DNA of 64,000 nucleotides from positions 15,489,923-15,553,922 of the forward strand of contig CM034099.1 of assembly GCA_019914945.1 (NCBI GenBank), written 5' to 3'. Position 1 is the first letter of the stretch; the number at the start of each line of letters is the position of its first letter. The notes beneath the pieces were generated by a model. That model saw nothing but the letters and a program-made list of their open reading frames with translations. It was not told the DNA's origin and did not search any database. This DNA is from Typha latifolia (taxonomy: Eukaryota; Streptophyta; Magnoliopsida; Poales; Typhaceae). Below, piece after piece: positions 23,813-35,509 of this stretch. Position numbers and translations under genes: made by a program.

Positions 23813-26039
23813 CCTTTAACATTTTAACCCTGGACTAATTAATTTTGAGTCTGTTATTTTCTTAATTCTGTTAGCTACCTAATTTGTAATTATTATAATT
23901 TTCTCAACCATGTTATTAATAAAATTAGGAACTTTACAAAATCAAAATAGGTATTTGAATTTATTAGTCTTTTCAATTATCTTCACATTTACAATGTGAA
24001 TGCCTCTAATGACCATTATTATTTTAATTAAGACAAATAATATCTCGGACCTAGAGAATCAAATTTAAATATACACAACAAGATGTTAGTTTATAAGTCC
24101 ATTAATTTTATGTTTATTTTATTTATAAATTATTAGATTCAGCATTGTGCGGGAAGGATCTTGAAATTCAAGAAGAGCCGACTGATTAGGAGAGTAAGAC
24201 GGATTCTAGAAATACCCCATGCGAGTAGAATTCTATAATAGTCTTTAAAAAAAATGCATGCTTATGTCATATTTTACCGGTGATAATTAAATGTCATTTT
24301 CTTACTTATGAAACTTATATGACATCTCATATTTGCATTTAATTACATGTCATTTCTTACTTGTATTATTTATCACTTAATGCACATGTATGATAGACTC
24401 TATGCTTGTTTATAATATCTGTTATTGTGATGATTATGTTAAATAAATAATAGAGGTCATGGCACCATGTGCATGTATCACTATTAGTCAAGTTCCAGTT
24501 AGGCAGTGCTCTTTTACCTACTCAACCCGGGGTTAGGGGTAGAGTGTATATTATATAGTATTATATTAGCGGCCTACACCTAAGGTCAATAGCAGGTGGA
24601 GCATTCAGGTGATTACACTGTCCTAGTTGGAGACTTGACTAGTATGATATTAGAAAAGATGATTGAGAGGTAGGGATTGTAGTTCTAGCGGTACCCGAGG
24701 ACGCATGGTCAGGGCGTCTATTTGAGCTGTGTGCTCTTATCAGCCATATGTGATGATTTCGCTCTGTGCGATGATTACTAGTACGGTGTTGATGGGCCTA
24801 CGACTGGGTCCTTAGTTTGATGGCTATAGACAACTGGTCATATGCAGCGTTGCCAGGCATGTATGGGCGATAATACCGCTAGTTGACTAGTCCCCCTCGA
24901 TTTTTATGATGCTATGTGAGATATGTTATTGTGACTCAACTCCTGTGTGGATTTCTATGTAAAATAAGCTATAATGATGAAAGCTATTAAAAGTCATAAT
25001 GTACATTTTCCCTGACATGTTATGAGTTGCATTTTTACTTATCATGTAATATTCTTAGATTATTATTAGATTTTACTTGCTGGGCCCCGTGCTCACCGCC
25101 ATTTTTGGTAGAAATATTTTAGAGATGATTATAGAGGATACGGACATCGAGGAGTAGCAGATTCATTCTTTATTTTTTTTAGCATTTGTTTATTCTATTA
25201 TTTCAGTTAGACTTAGCCCTTGCGAGGGTATTTATGTTTTAGCAAAATTGTGATGGACTTGTATTCCTAGAGACTTGTTGAGGCCTGTGATATTATAATT
25301 CAAGATTATTTGTTGGATTATTATGGTATTTCTTGACTTATTCAGATACTTGGTGAGATTATTTCACTGACTGATCATTTGGGAATCACGTGAATATGCT
25401 CCACGTGAAGAACACGTAAATTTTTGAAAGTGGGTGTTTCAGCTATGGTACTTGCATAAACTATAGACAAGAGGCAAGACTTACCTTCCATATACTAAAT
25501 AGTCAAGGAATTATTTGGATGAATAAAGAGTCTTCACCTTAACTAACCCGCCAACATAGCATGACACCACCTGCTTGCCCCATCCTCGGAATAAAAGAAC
25601 CATCCTAGGTCAACCCCAATCTACGAATAAAGTTGTTTATGACTACTCTATTTGAATGAGTTTCTACTACAACGAACATGTGAATAGTTAGGAGTTTGAA
25701 AAGATGTGTCTGCCCTTCCTTTTTGAAAAGGCCCATAATATTTAAATATATTAGACACATTAATCAACCATTTAAGAATTGGTTTTCTGCTTGACTATAG
25801 TCGAGATCTCTAATAGTAGGCTCGGATATTTGAGGACCTCTGCTATATTCTTGCATTGAGAACTCCACGGTTTGAGGATCGCTGCAAATTTGACATGCGT
25901 AGACTCGCTCTTCAATTTCCTTCTGTTTGAACGGCTTTGGCTTGGCGAAGGCCTTAAGATTAGGATATGAAGGCTCTTTCTAGATATCTAGCTCTATCTC
26001 CACTTCCCTAGTGCGAGCTAGCTCCAAGGGGGAGATGGC

Positions 26040-28090
26040 TAAAGCAACCATCTCCTCATGCTCGGGCCCTCCATTAGGGTCAAGGGGTATAAGAGGAAGG
26101 ATCGAGAACTGAAAAAGGGAATAGAACCCCATACCCATCCTTTCTCCCCCATATTAATGGGACTAGGCGTAGGTGAAGCAAGTAGAGAAGAAATTGATGC
26201 TAGAGAAGGAAGAACTATAGGGAACAAAAATGAGTTAGCCATAATAGTAGAAGATAAGAAAGTAATTGGAACATTTACCAAAGATGCCTCATGATTGAGG
26301 CTATACAAATCATCCACTGCTATATCATCATGGGCCTCACACCTCTCTTCCAAGGCACCTGGGTGTCCATTATGACTAACCTCCATGTGGCAAGCATCAG
26401 TGAGAGGGGAATCCCTCTTAGAGATTTGGTGGGAGCCCATATTAGTAGGCATATTACCCATGGCTTTAGGAAAAAAGGGTAGCGCAATAGCTTTCTTAAT
26501 GCTACCTTGACCTGAAATGACATGGCTCATTAAAGAGGCGTGTTGAGCAATGCAAAGGTGATGGGTTCAATATATGAAGTAGCAACAGTAGAATAGATGG
26601 TAATGGAAGATAAAGCGGTAATGTGAATGGACATGGCTTCAGAAGAGAGAGGCATGGCACTTAATGGGTCCATCTTGTCCCAAGGTAGAGTATGCGGCTA
26701 AAAAAGAGTCACCTTCTCTTCTTTTGCCACATTGCACAAGAGTCGAGATTTTGCTAACATAACAAGTTTGGTCCTCACAAGGCTGAGGTATTGAAAAGGG
26801 CACTAGCAAGGTTGGTAATGTTACTTGCTAGTGACCTAGCAATAACCTTACCAACCTTCGAGTGCTCATTACCCCTAGTCTCAATGACGTTAGCAACAGG
26901 CTCCCCAAGTTGCCACTATCAGTGCTTTTTTCAGCGGCACTTAGGTGACGACCATCATGACCCCTTTTATGAATACAAATCCAAGGGCCAAAAATATCTG
27001 GCTCTCTTTGATTCCACCCACCTCCTACCTGATCGGCTACCACCGATGCACCATCACTTCCCTACTTCGCCTCGAAGGTGATAGGAATGGTCACCACAAT
27101 AATTTCACAACAAGGAGTAATACGATGTCCTATTTTTCTATAATGAAAGCAAACTTTTACAGGAGATTTTTGTATGCCACCGACTGGTGAAGTTGTTTGC
27201 AAGGGAGCCCCCAATGATTATAGTTTGCTTGACCCAGCTTAGTAAGGTCGAGCTCGACACAAAGCCTAGCAAACCTCCCCTTGGTTGTCGCTAGAGTATA
27301 ATTATCAATTTTAATCAATTTGCTAAGCTGGCTGGCTGCCTCATCGAGAAGGTCCTGCAACCAATACTCCCCTGGTAGCCTAATCAGTTGAACCTAAACT
27401 AGGGCAGAGATAATCTTCTCTGATAAGGATTGAAAGTTAGGTCACTAGGATATTTTATTAAGAACAAGGCCATGAAAGGTCGAAGGACCTGTGAGCAAAT
27501 TGATCATATCATGTTTAAAAGAGAACTTAAAGGTGAAAATAGGCCATATCTATTACCTTGGGAGTGTCGGCCGGCTTCCAAATGCTTCGTCATTTCTTTA
27601 TGAGATAGGAAAGAGGGGAAGACGACAATTTTTTTTTTCATTAAGCTGAACCTCCATTCAGCTCTACTATATGTGACTCTCTTAGCATTCATGGGCGCAT
27701 ACTACCTAGAGGCTTGTAATCTTATCGATGATGGAGCGATATGTTGTAACCGTCTCGATGGAAGGTGACAAGGTATTGGACACTTTGAAAAGTTGAGCCC
27801 ACGATGCTGGGGGACCATGAGCTCAACCTCTACTTCTAGCATCTTCACTTTGCTATTGCAAAATATTTGTTTGACTAGGAGCCTATGGGGGAATAACAAC
27901 ATCCACCCTAATAACTCTTCCAGTGGCAAGCCCTTAGACTGAGCACCCTTACTCATTGATGGCAGAGCTAGCATTTACTACACCGTGAGAGTTTGGTGGA
28001 TTAGGGGGATCATAAGACTTAGTAATTTTGAGGTGAGAAAGAATGAGAACACTAGGAGTTTCTCCTCTCTTGTTCTCTTTGAAAAAATAA
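26040..28090 (-). pseudogene. LINE-1 ORF1 remnant (DUF4283-like nucleic-acid-binding protein)
   Basis: Blocks typical of plant L1 ORF1 occur in order: AEWRFSL with KIVVFPSFLSHKEM (about 27650), TTKGRFARLCVELDLTK (about 27290), a degenerate zinc knuckle CFHYRKIGHRITPCC (about 27155; the second Cys is Tyr) and FGPWICIHKRG (about 26980). The protein would bind element RNA. Stops and frame changes separate the blocks. Confidence 0.75.
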
Positions 28091-28100
28091 CCTGCAAAAA

Positions 28101-30340
28101 GTATATATGATAATGATTCAATAGCAAATAAAAGGCTGCCTAAGTGAATGTACCACATTCTTGTTATATGATATTTCTCACTATTTTATTCAATTTTAAT
28201 ATATTTAGCACCAGTGAAGTTAGATTTTTATGCTAAAGATGTTTAGCACTTTGCATCTAATATAAAACGCTTTTAGTGTAAATGGCTCTCTTTGAGGCCG
28301 ATGAGGTGGTAGGTGACACATCCAAAAGACATTTTACTCATAGAATCATATTAGAAAAATCTTTATTAAAATATCATATCTTCCTTTGAAAAGACATTTT
28401 ACTCATTCTATGGATGGATTTACTTAGTTGTTCCGTCCATATAAATGGATTATACAACAACTAATTTATTATATATAAAAAACTGTCATATGTCAGCATG
28501 ATTTTGTTCTCTTCTATGTTCATATGTATTTATATAGCTCTATTCACCTGTGGAATATGAATCAATTTTTTTTAAATAAGCTTTTTTTATTCTAGTGTTA
28601 TAATTTAATTTAGCTTCTTCTAATATACTGATTTATTTTTCATTTTCTCTCTTCTTATTTCATACTACTTTTAAAAATTATTTTAATAATAACCTAAAAT
28701 TACTACTTTGTTCGTTGAGATGATAACACTTAATCACCGATCACTTTATTTATCTAGTTAGATTTTTTTTCTCGTTTTCTCACTCAAAAGCAGCCATGAG
28801 TGAGCATGACTCTCACATCTTCAATGAGCCCATAGCTGAGATCTTTTTTTTCATCTCTCTTCTAAGAAGAATTTAGTAGCATTCTTAACTAAGTCTTGTT
28901 GCAAGAGCATAACTCTCCCACCTCTCCAAAGTGAGCAAGAGGCAACGAAGGTCATGCTTGCTGATCAACAAATAACTTGCGATGACTAAAACACATGAGC
29001 TTGATCCTCTCATCTTTTGCTTTCTCCACCAAAATTGTTTGTTCTAGAAGTAGATCTACTGTCACAACCTTCCAGTAGCACAACATATATTACGTTAAAT
29101 TTGTGAAATAAGGTCATGTGAGAAGATGTAGAGTTCTTATTGTAGTGTGAAAAAATAACACATAGAGCATATTATAACTTTGAACTGTAGATATATAAAC
29201 CCACACTAGTGATAAATAACACTGTACAAAGGAGAATTGTTCATCACTTCTATTTAAGCGAACTAGAGGCTGAGGGTGAGATATCCATCCAAGGGAGAAC
29301 CCATAAAAATTCAAGCTCAAAGGGTTCTTTAGTTACCTCATGGATTTAGATTTCTATTATTGAGTGAGGAGAGCTTCTACTTATGTCCGATTGCTAGAGT
29401 TGAACTAGAGGATGATCCTTGAGCATCAGAGATGCTAGAAATTGTCATTTACCTGTGAATACAACATGATGGATTGAGATCAACCGGTGGTTTGGTAGCA
29501 AAGCAAACTACTGATGTAGTTAATCAAGATGGACTTGGACTTCAATCAGAGAAACCATTTGTGTAGTAAGAATGATCGTAAGCGAAACTTATTTTTACGA
29601 TTTAAGTAAGTAGATCAATCCAATTTGGACAAGTCATTTTTTTCCTTTTAGTGAGAGAGATTTTTCACTTAAATAAGATTGTGGTTATGTATTTGTCTTG
29701 CTTGTACTTTTTCTAATTTTACTTATCTTTTCATATTTTATGCTTACTCGAATTTTTTTGTTATCAACGTGAGTTTGATTTTTATAATTAGAATAGAATT
29801 CGGTTTTCCATCTCCCACTCTATTTTGATTTTCAAGTTTGATTCTTATTTCATTTTTTAAACCTAATAAAACCTAGTTTTTGTAAACTGATTTAGATTTG
29901 GTCTTTGACTTTTATTTGACTTTTGACTTAGTTTTTTCAGTTTCTATATCTCTAAACCTGGCCAGACTAGGAATCTTATTTCTCTGAATTTTCAAATTTT
30001 TTTCATGACATCAACAAATGCTAGGGGTCACAAATCTTTACACTATCATCTAACTGTCTGTCTCAACTAAACTAATCAATAAATAGAGATCAACTACTAA
30101 TGTGATCATAAAATAAACTAATAACTTGTACTCTTGATGGCATACTAGATTATCCTTAAACTAAAGCTTTAATACTACCTTAAAAGTAAACTCCGCCTAT
30201 CGTCTACATGCATGCCCATATGCCCATACGATATACGTGGTACACGTGATAAGGCAGATGAATATTAACACAAAAATAAACTTATACTCAATATAATTCA
30301 CTTATGTACTTCATAAGTAAATTATACTATAAACCAAAAG
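28101..30340. other. AT-rich intergenic sequence; no gene seen
   Basis: No coding block, RNA gene or bounded element was recognised. The sequence is AT-rich with many T runs. Confidence 0.45.
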
Positions 30341-31164
30341 AATAATTTTCTTTTCACCCCCTTAACTATCATCATCGATTTCCACAATGACTACCTAAAC
30401 TTTTTTTTAGTATACACTAACCCCCTGAACTATTAGAAATATCTCAATTGACCCCTTTTGTTAGGATTATGTTACTCATTTTCATTCATAAGTTGTCATG
30501 TGCTAGTCACGTGACATTAAATGACCAGAATACCCTTATATGTATGTGATAATATAAAATAGTCTTTTATAATAACTAAAATACCCTTAGAGAATAACAT
30601 GGATATCTTCTTCCTCCTTTTAGAAAATATCCTCATCCACTACTCCCTCATTTTCCTTCTCCTCCCTCATTGTCTCCTCTGGCACTAGCGGCCAGATGGT
30701 GGCGAGGTTGAACGACGAGGTGGAGCACATGGGCTTCTTATTTTGTTCCGGTCCCTTACTAGGAAGAAATTCAATTTAAGTGACGGTGGGATGGTGGCTG
30801 CTCCCTTTAAGAACCAATCTGTTTCTTAAAATACTCTTTCTGCTAGTGTTGCCAAAGATGGTTTTAAGGAAGAGAAACAATTTGCTTTTCGGCTTCTAGT
30901 AATCGCCCAAGGCTGGTTCAAGTTTAGCCAGTGAGGTAAGTCAGTACAACCAATTAGACGTGATCATCGGGCGGGCCGGGCCGGGTTCGGGCCGAATTTT
31001 TTGGGCTAACCGGGCTTAAGCATTTGTCCATGGCCCGACCCATTAATCACTCGGGTTGAGCCAGGTTCGGGCCGGGCTAGAATAGTCTAGCTCATTATCG
31101 CTTGTCGGCCTGTGATCGAGCTGGCCGGGCCGGGCTCTACCAAGCAAGATTTTCAGTGACCTTG

Positions 31165-31634
31165 ACCTGTGAGATATTGGACAAGAGCCAAGACACTAGC
31201 TTTGGCGGCGGCGCTGCGATAGAGGGGGCGAGATCTCGCGGCCGAAAGGCGGGGGCAGCGGTAGAGCTCCAGATCTCCTACCTCCAACTCCTGAGCCGTA
31301 ATGTCTTGATGAAGCCGTGGATGCCAAAAACGGAGTATAATTTCGATGGTCGGCGACGCTCCACCGTAGATCTCGGGCGGATCTCATGTTGCTCGAGCAA
31401 TGCCTCCTATGAGGTGCCGTCAGAAGAGTCGCCATTGTGGTATATCGACCGGAAGAGACAACGCCGACGAGTGCTCTAAGGGACAAACAAGCCGATCTGG
31501 AATTGGCCTCCGAGATGGCGCCGCTTGAGGCCGAGATCGAGGAGTTCTTCACTGCGGTTGAGCACGCCAAGCGGCAGCGGTTCGCTGACAACAAGAATGG
31601 ATCCGAGTGTGACAAACACAAGGGTCCAAGGTAG
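31165..31634 (+). pseudogene. KRP/ICK cyclin-dependent kinase inhibitor fragment captured in hAT-D
   Basis: KRPs bind and inhibit cyclin/CDK complexes. KRP hallmark blocks appear here in family order: RAKTLALAAAL near 31185 (cf. VRTRARTLAL near KRP N-termini), ELQISYLQLLSRNVL near 31266-31310, ISCCSSNASYEV near 31380-31415, then RPEETTPTSALRD near 31446 and EAEIEEFFTAVEHAKRQRFA near 31527-31590, the start of the CDK-binding domain. The blocks lie in three frames, so the copy is broken. The C-terminal part of the inhibitory domain (after QRFA) is missing; the frame instead runs into a lysine-rich tail and stops. GC content is well above the surroundings. It lies inside hAT-D, on the strand opposite its transposase. 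Confidence 0.8.
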
Positions 31635-31844
31635 GTAGGTAGCTTGGGCAGATGGAGAGTTGTGGTCTTGTCATCTTATGGAGTTGTACCATTGTGGGTG
31701 GTGGCCAGCTGTTGCTAGTTAGCCACTACCCATTTGGCCAATTTTTTTACTCGAGTTATCAGCCACTTGGCGGGATTTTTTAAGAGTTTTATATAAAATA
31801 CTCCATATTTTACCATTATTATTATTCATCCAATTTTACATAGT

Positions 31845-31965
31845 ACTGCGTTCGCACTGCATTCGCACCGTGTTCGAACACGCTCTCAGGAGTTCACACA
31901 TACAGAGAATACATTCAGGTCATTCGAACGCGAAAAACAGGCGTTCACACATACAGAGAACATGT
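31845..31965. repeat. GTTCGAAC/GCGTTC repeat cluster in hAT-D
   Basis: Words such as GCGTTCGCAC, GTGTTCGAACAC, CATTCGAACGCG and GGCGTTCACACATACAGAG (the last twice in variant form) cluster here. The same motif dominates the LTRs of Gypsy-1 and Gypsy-2, solo LTR-2 and the array at the window end. Confidence 0.75.
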
Positions 31966-32215
31966 TGTAATTAAAGTAAATGAAAAATTAGAATTAAAAT
32001 AAATAAAAATAAATGAGTAGATGTCAAAAAATAAATAGTTAAATAAATAAGTAAATAGAAATATTTTTATAATTAAACAAATAGTTACACTAAAATTAGG
32101 AGGATTTTTTTGCATCACTATAGAATGAGCACATCCCAACTAGGTTGGCACCTACCCACCTATTTATCATTTGCATAATCCATCCATTAGTTGTAAAAAA
32201 TAAAATAAAATTACA

Positions 32216-34204
32216 TTAGTCATTGAAATTTAAAAATTCAAATTTTATATTTTCTATTACAAAATGGTCGTCCATTTGCGATCTAGATTCGGCAGCATAC
32301 CAATCTTGTAGGCACATTAGCGCTTCAATTGTTTCTTTTCCCAAACATGATCTACATTGATCAATCAATCGCCCACTTGTACTGAAAGCAGATTCTGAAG
32401 GTACAGTAGACATTGAAATGATCAATATATCACGGGCCATTGTAGGAGCAATTGAAAATCTCGTCGCATTTGCCTTCCACCATACTTGAAGCTCAATGAT
32501 TGTAATATACTTGAAGCTCAATGATTCCCCCCGACGTTGATGAAGTTCTCCTCATTTTAAGTCGGACAAACAATAAATTTTTAGTACTACTACTTTCAGG
32601 AGGAATAACAAAAGATGAAGGCATAGAGGAAAAAGAACCATATATAATAGAATAATCATTAAAAAACCTTTCAAAATAACTTTTAATAGTTACCGCACCA
32701 GAAACAAAGTCGTCTTGTTTATCTTCATATAAACCATTAAAAATATCAAAAAAGTCGATCTCTTTAAGTTGAGGTTCTAATAAAATGCCAAAACTAATAA
32801 GTAAAGGAAAATGTTCAAAATATTTAGCATATTTAGTTTCCATTTTTTGTAAAATATTATGTAAAGTCCGATCATTTTTAAAAGTAAGAAAAAGTTGAAC
32901 AATATTAACAAGTTGCATACCAGCAATTGTAATTGTAGGAGAATAAGAGCTTGATAACATATTAGTAGCATCAAAAAATATTTTTAAAAAATATTTTATT
33001 TTTTCTGCATTTTCCCATTCTAAATCAGTAGGACATTCTAGTTCGTTATTAATATCTAAAGAAACATAAGAAATTATAGCTTTTTGATATTCAAGTACTA
33101 ATTCTAGCATTTCATAAGTAGAGTTCCATCTATGTTGTACATCCAATTGAAGTTTTTTAGCTTTTAATCCACACCTTTTACACATATTTGCAAATATTCT
33201 AGCTCTTTTATCATTAAAAATAATATGATGTATAATTTCTCTAATTTTATAAATTAGCTCAGCAATTTCTTTTAGGCCACTTTGTATAATTAAATTTATA
33301 ATATGACACATGCATTTTATTATGTAATAATTCACCATTACAAATTAAAGGAAGAAAACATCGAAGATTAGAAATTGTGGAATCATCATTACATGCATTA
33401 TCAAGAGTGAGAGAAAAAACTCTTATTTTGAATTTATAACTTGTTAACTCTTAAATAATAGTACGAGAAAGATATTCACCACTATGACTCTCATCAAACT
33501 TTCGAAAAGAAATTACTCGATTTTATATTTTTCAATTATCATTAATAAAATGTGCGGTTATACACATAAAAGACCTATGTTGGCATGAAGTCCAAATATC
33601 ACTAGTAAAAGAAATTCTAGATTTTAATTTTTCAAAATCTAAAATTAATTTTTCTTTATCTTCAGCAAAATATTTTAAAACATCTCTTCTAATTATATGA
33701 CGAGAAATTCTTTTAAAAGCCGGATTAAAACCACTTTGTAAATAATCTTCAAGTTCCGGATCATCACCCATAGCAAAAGATTTATTTCTACGAATAATAT
33801 ATTTAACTATCTCTTTATGAGCATTTTCATAATTCCATTGAAAATTATAAATATTTTCGGAAGCACCTTGATTAAACAACATTTGACCAATATTAAGTTG
33901 ACATTTTTTATGCTTGTCTTTAATATGCCTCATTAGGTGAGTAGTGCCCATTCTTAGTTAATGTAGAAAAATTATGATTACATTGAAGATATTTAGCTCT
34001 ACAATCTATAACATTACATTGGCCATAATTTATTTCAATCCTTTTGAAATACTTCCAAACTTTGGACTTTAATCTCTTATAACTGCTTGATGATGAAGTC
34101 GAAGCTAGAGTTTCTAGATCAGGTTGAGGTTGAGATGCGGGTGTAGGATTAATTGAATCTCCGCCCTCCAATTGTGATTCTATATAATCATCAAAGGAAT
34201 CCAT
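32216..34204 (-). pseudogene. hAT transposase remnant (RICESLEEPER/DAYSLEEPER-like)
   Basis: A start at 34204 opens an acidic N-terminus followed by a BED finger (SKVWKYFKRIE, then two Cys and, after a frameshift near 33950, HLMRHIKDKH). The core region 33950-33532 contains ISFTSDIWTSC. Region 33338-32530 holds DVQHRWNSTYEMLELVLEY and the hAT core. The dimerisation domain at 32520-32220 has FSIAPTMARDILIISMSTVP, SESAFSTSGRLID and the closing LCLQDW-like motif (here MCLQDW). Stops interrupt 33340-33530 and another frame change lies near 32510. A protein of about 650 residues is implied, close to the family norm. It was probably the autonomous source of this hAT family but is now broken. Confidence 0.87.
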
Positions 34205-35509
34205 ATTGGAGAGAATTTACTAATTTGAAGACTAAAAATCTTGAAATCTTTAATTTGGAAAGAACAAAATTTATCATCTATTTATAAGCATGAGAAAAAT
34301 TAAAATTACCAAAATACCACTATAAACTAGTTGTTTATTTCTATTAAAAGGGTAAAATAATAAAAAAAGTGGAGGTCCTATTTTGCTAATTTTCAGAATT
34401 TTTTTAGCTATTTTTAGAATATTTTTTACCGTTACATTTTTTTAAATATTTATATTCTTCTCTGTTTAAAAAAAATATATTAAAAAAAATTAAGTAGTAC
34501 ATGGGCTGATATGTGATGGGAGGTGCGCTAAAAAATTTAAACAATACTTGTACTTGGGCTGAATTGTGATGGGAGAGATGGGCTAAAAAAATTATAAAAC
34601 GGTACAGTATACAAAATTTCCCGTTATTTTTCACTATAGCAGCGGGCTGAACGGGTGGGCGGGCCTAACGGGCGGGTTTTCGGGCCGGGCTGGGCGAGCA
34701 AAGGTTAGCTTGTGCCGCCTATTGGTAGTTTGGGCCCGGGCCGGGCTTAGCCCAGTCCAAACCGAGCTGGGTCGTGCTGATGATTAGGTCTCAAGCCAAT
34801 CATATGAGAGCACCATAGATCAAACCTTTAGCGGACATTCTTGCTTCCGCTTTGTTGACGCCAATGTTAAATGGTTGTTCTTCCTTCCCTGCTCCCTCTT
34901 TTTCTACATATGTGGTAGCTCTATGGTCGAATCAGTCGGGGGCAGCTTTTACGTGGGAGGTCAATCGATTCTACAAAGTCCTAGATGGCTCCCTAATTCC
35001 TCATGCCTATGCTTGGAGTGGCGGGACAACGGGCATAGGTGATTAGTGGAGGAGGTGATATGACAGGAGTGGAAGATGGCGTTGTCGTCGCCCATCGCCC
35101 ATCACCCCGGCATTGTCATTGCCCTTCTCTCCTAGGTCAACGTCGCCGTCGCCATCAACCTTCTCAGCGAGCTCGGCATTATTGTCGCCCTCTTTTGCGA
35201 GAGCGTCATTCTATTGTTGCCCTCCTCTCTCTCTCCCTCTCTCTCTCTATCTCTCCAAATGCCTCAGGTTTAGGTAGGAAGACAATGAGGGGGAGGAAGA
35301 TAAGAGAAATGGTTAAAAGGAGAAGCAGGGATTAGGGGCAATGAAGGAATTTTAAAAAAAATTTAAAATATTTAATGTTAGCTAAGCTGCTTAACTATTC
35401 TATCATTATAAATAGAGGGATAATTTGGTTAATTCATAGATTTTGTCAACGACCTCAAGAGGTGAGGTATTTCGGTGATAGTTCAGAAGGTGAATTATTT
35501 CCAATCCAA

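Larger units (their letters stand above)
22549..25441. mobile_element. Solo LTR-1: 2893-bp LTR with 5-bp TSD, inserted in LINE-1
   Basis: The element starts TGTAACACCC and ends GGGTGTTTCA, with the TG...CA termini of an LTR. The direct repeat GCTAT flanks both sides (22544-22548 and 25442-25446). There is no internal gag/pol, so it is a solo LTR left by recombination. Length and the TGTAACACCC start are typical of large Ty3/Gypsy LTRs such as Tekay/Del; that family call is an inference. It holds a poly(A) run, a strong GC hairpin, a GC-rich leader-like block and repeated GGGCTC/GAGCCC hairpins. Confidence 0.85.
20100..28100 (-). mobile_element. LINE-1: decayed L1-type non-LTR retrotransposon, split by a solo LTR
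   Basis: Reading down the - strand, an ORF1 with a DUF4283-like region and a zinc knuckle (about 28090-26040) is followed by an APE-type endonuclease (about 26030-25447, continuing 22543-21900) and reverse transcriptase (about 21650-20600). This is the usual order of plant L1 elements. All parts contain stops and frameshifts. The 2.9-kb solo LTR at 22549-25441 interrupts the endonuclease region, so the LINE is older. Neither the poly(A) tail nor a TSD could be pinned down, and both outer limits are approximate. Confidence 0.82.
30961..34784 (-). mobile_element. hAT-D: 3.8-kb hAT transposon with decayed transposase and a captured KRP fragment
   Basis: The ends are rich in GGGCCGGGC words on both sides (30967-31135 and 34640-34775). 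Short inverted ends TGATCATCGGGC and TAATCATCAGCAC bound it. The - strand carries a BED/hAT transposase remnant (34204-32216). The + strand, between the left subterminal repeats and the transposase, carries a cyclin-kinase-inhibitor gene fragment (31165-31634). A convincing 8-bp TSD is lacking (ATTAGACG versus ATTAGGTC shares only the first five bases), so the ends are approximate. Confidence 0.78.
30351..35503. mobile_element. Possible MULE-like outer element holding hAT-D
   Basis: TTTTCACCCCCTTAACTATC at the left and, from the other strand, ATTCACCTTCTGAACTATC at the right form imperfect inverted repeats of a kind common in plant Mutator-like elements. Between each end and hAT-D lies GC-richer, gene-like sequence (30640-30960 and 34790-35340) with no recognised product. 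No 9-bp TSD was found, so the call is tentative. Confidence 0.4.

Noticed and set aside
31196..31621. 141-codon open frame on the - strand
   Set aside because: It is antisense to the KRP fragment; the KRP motifs on the + strand explain the open frames.
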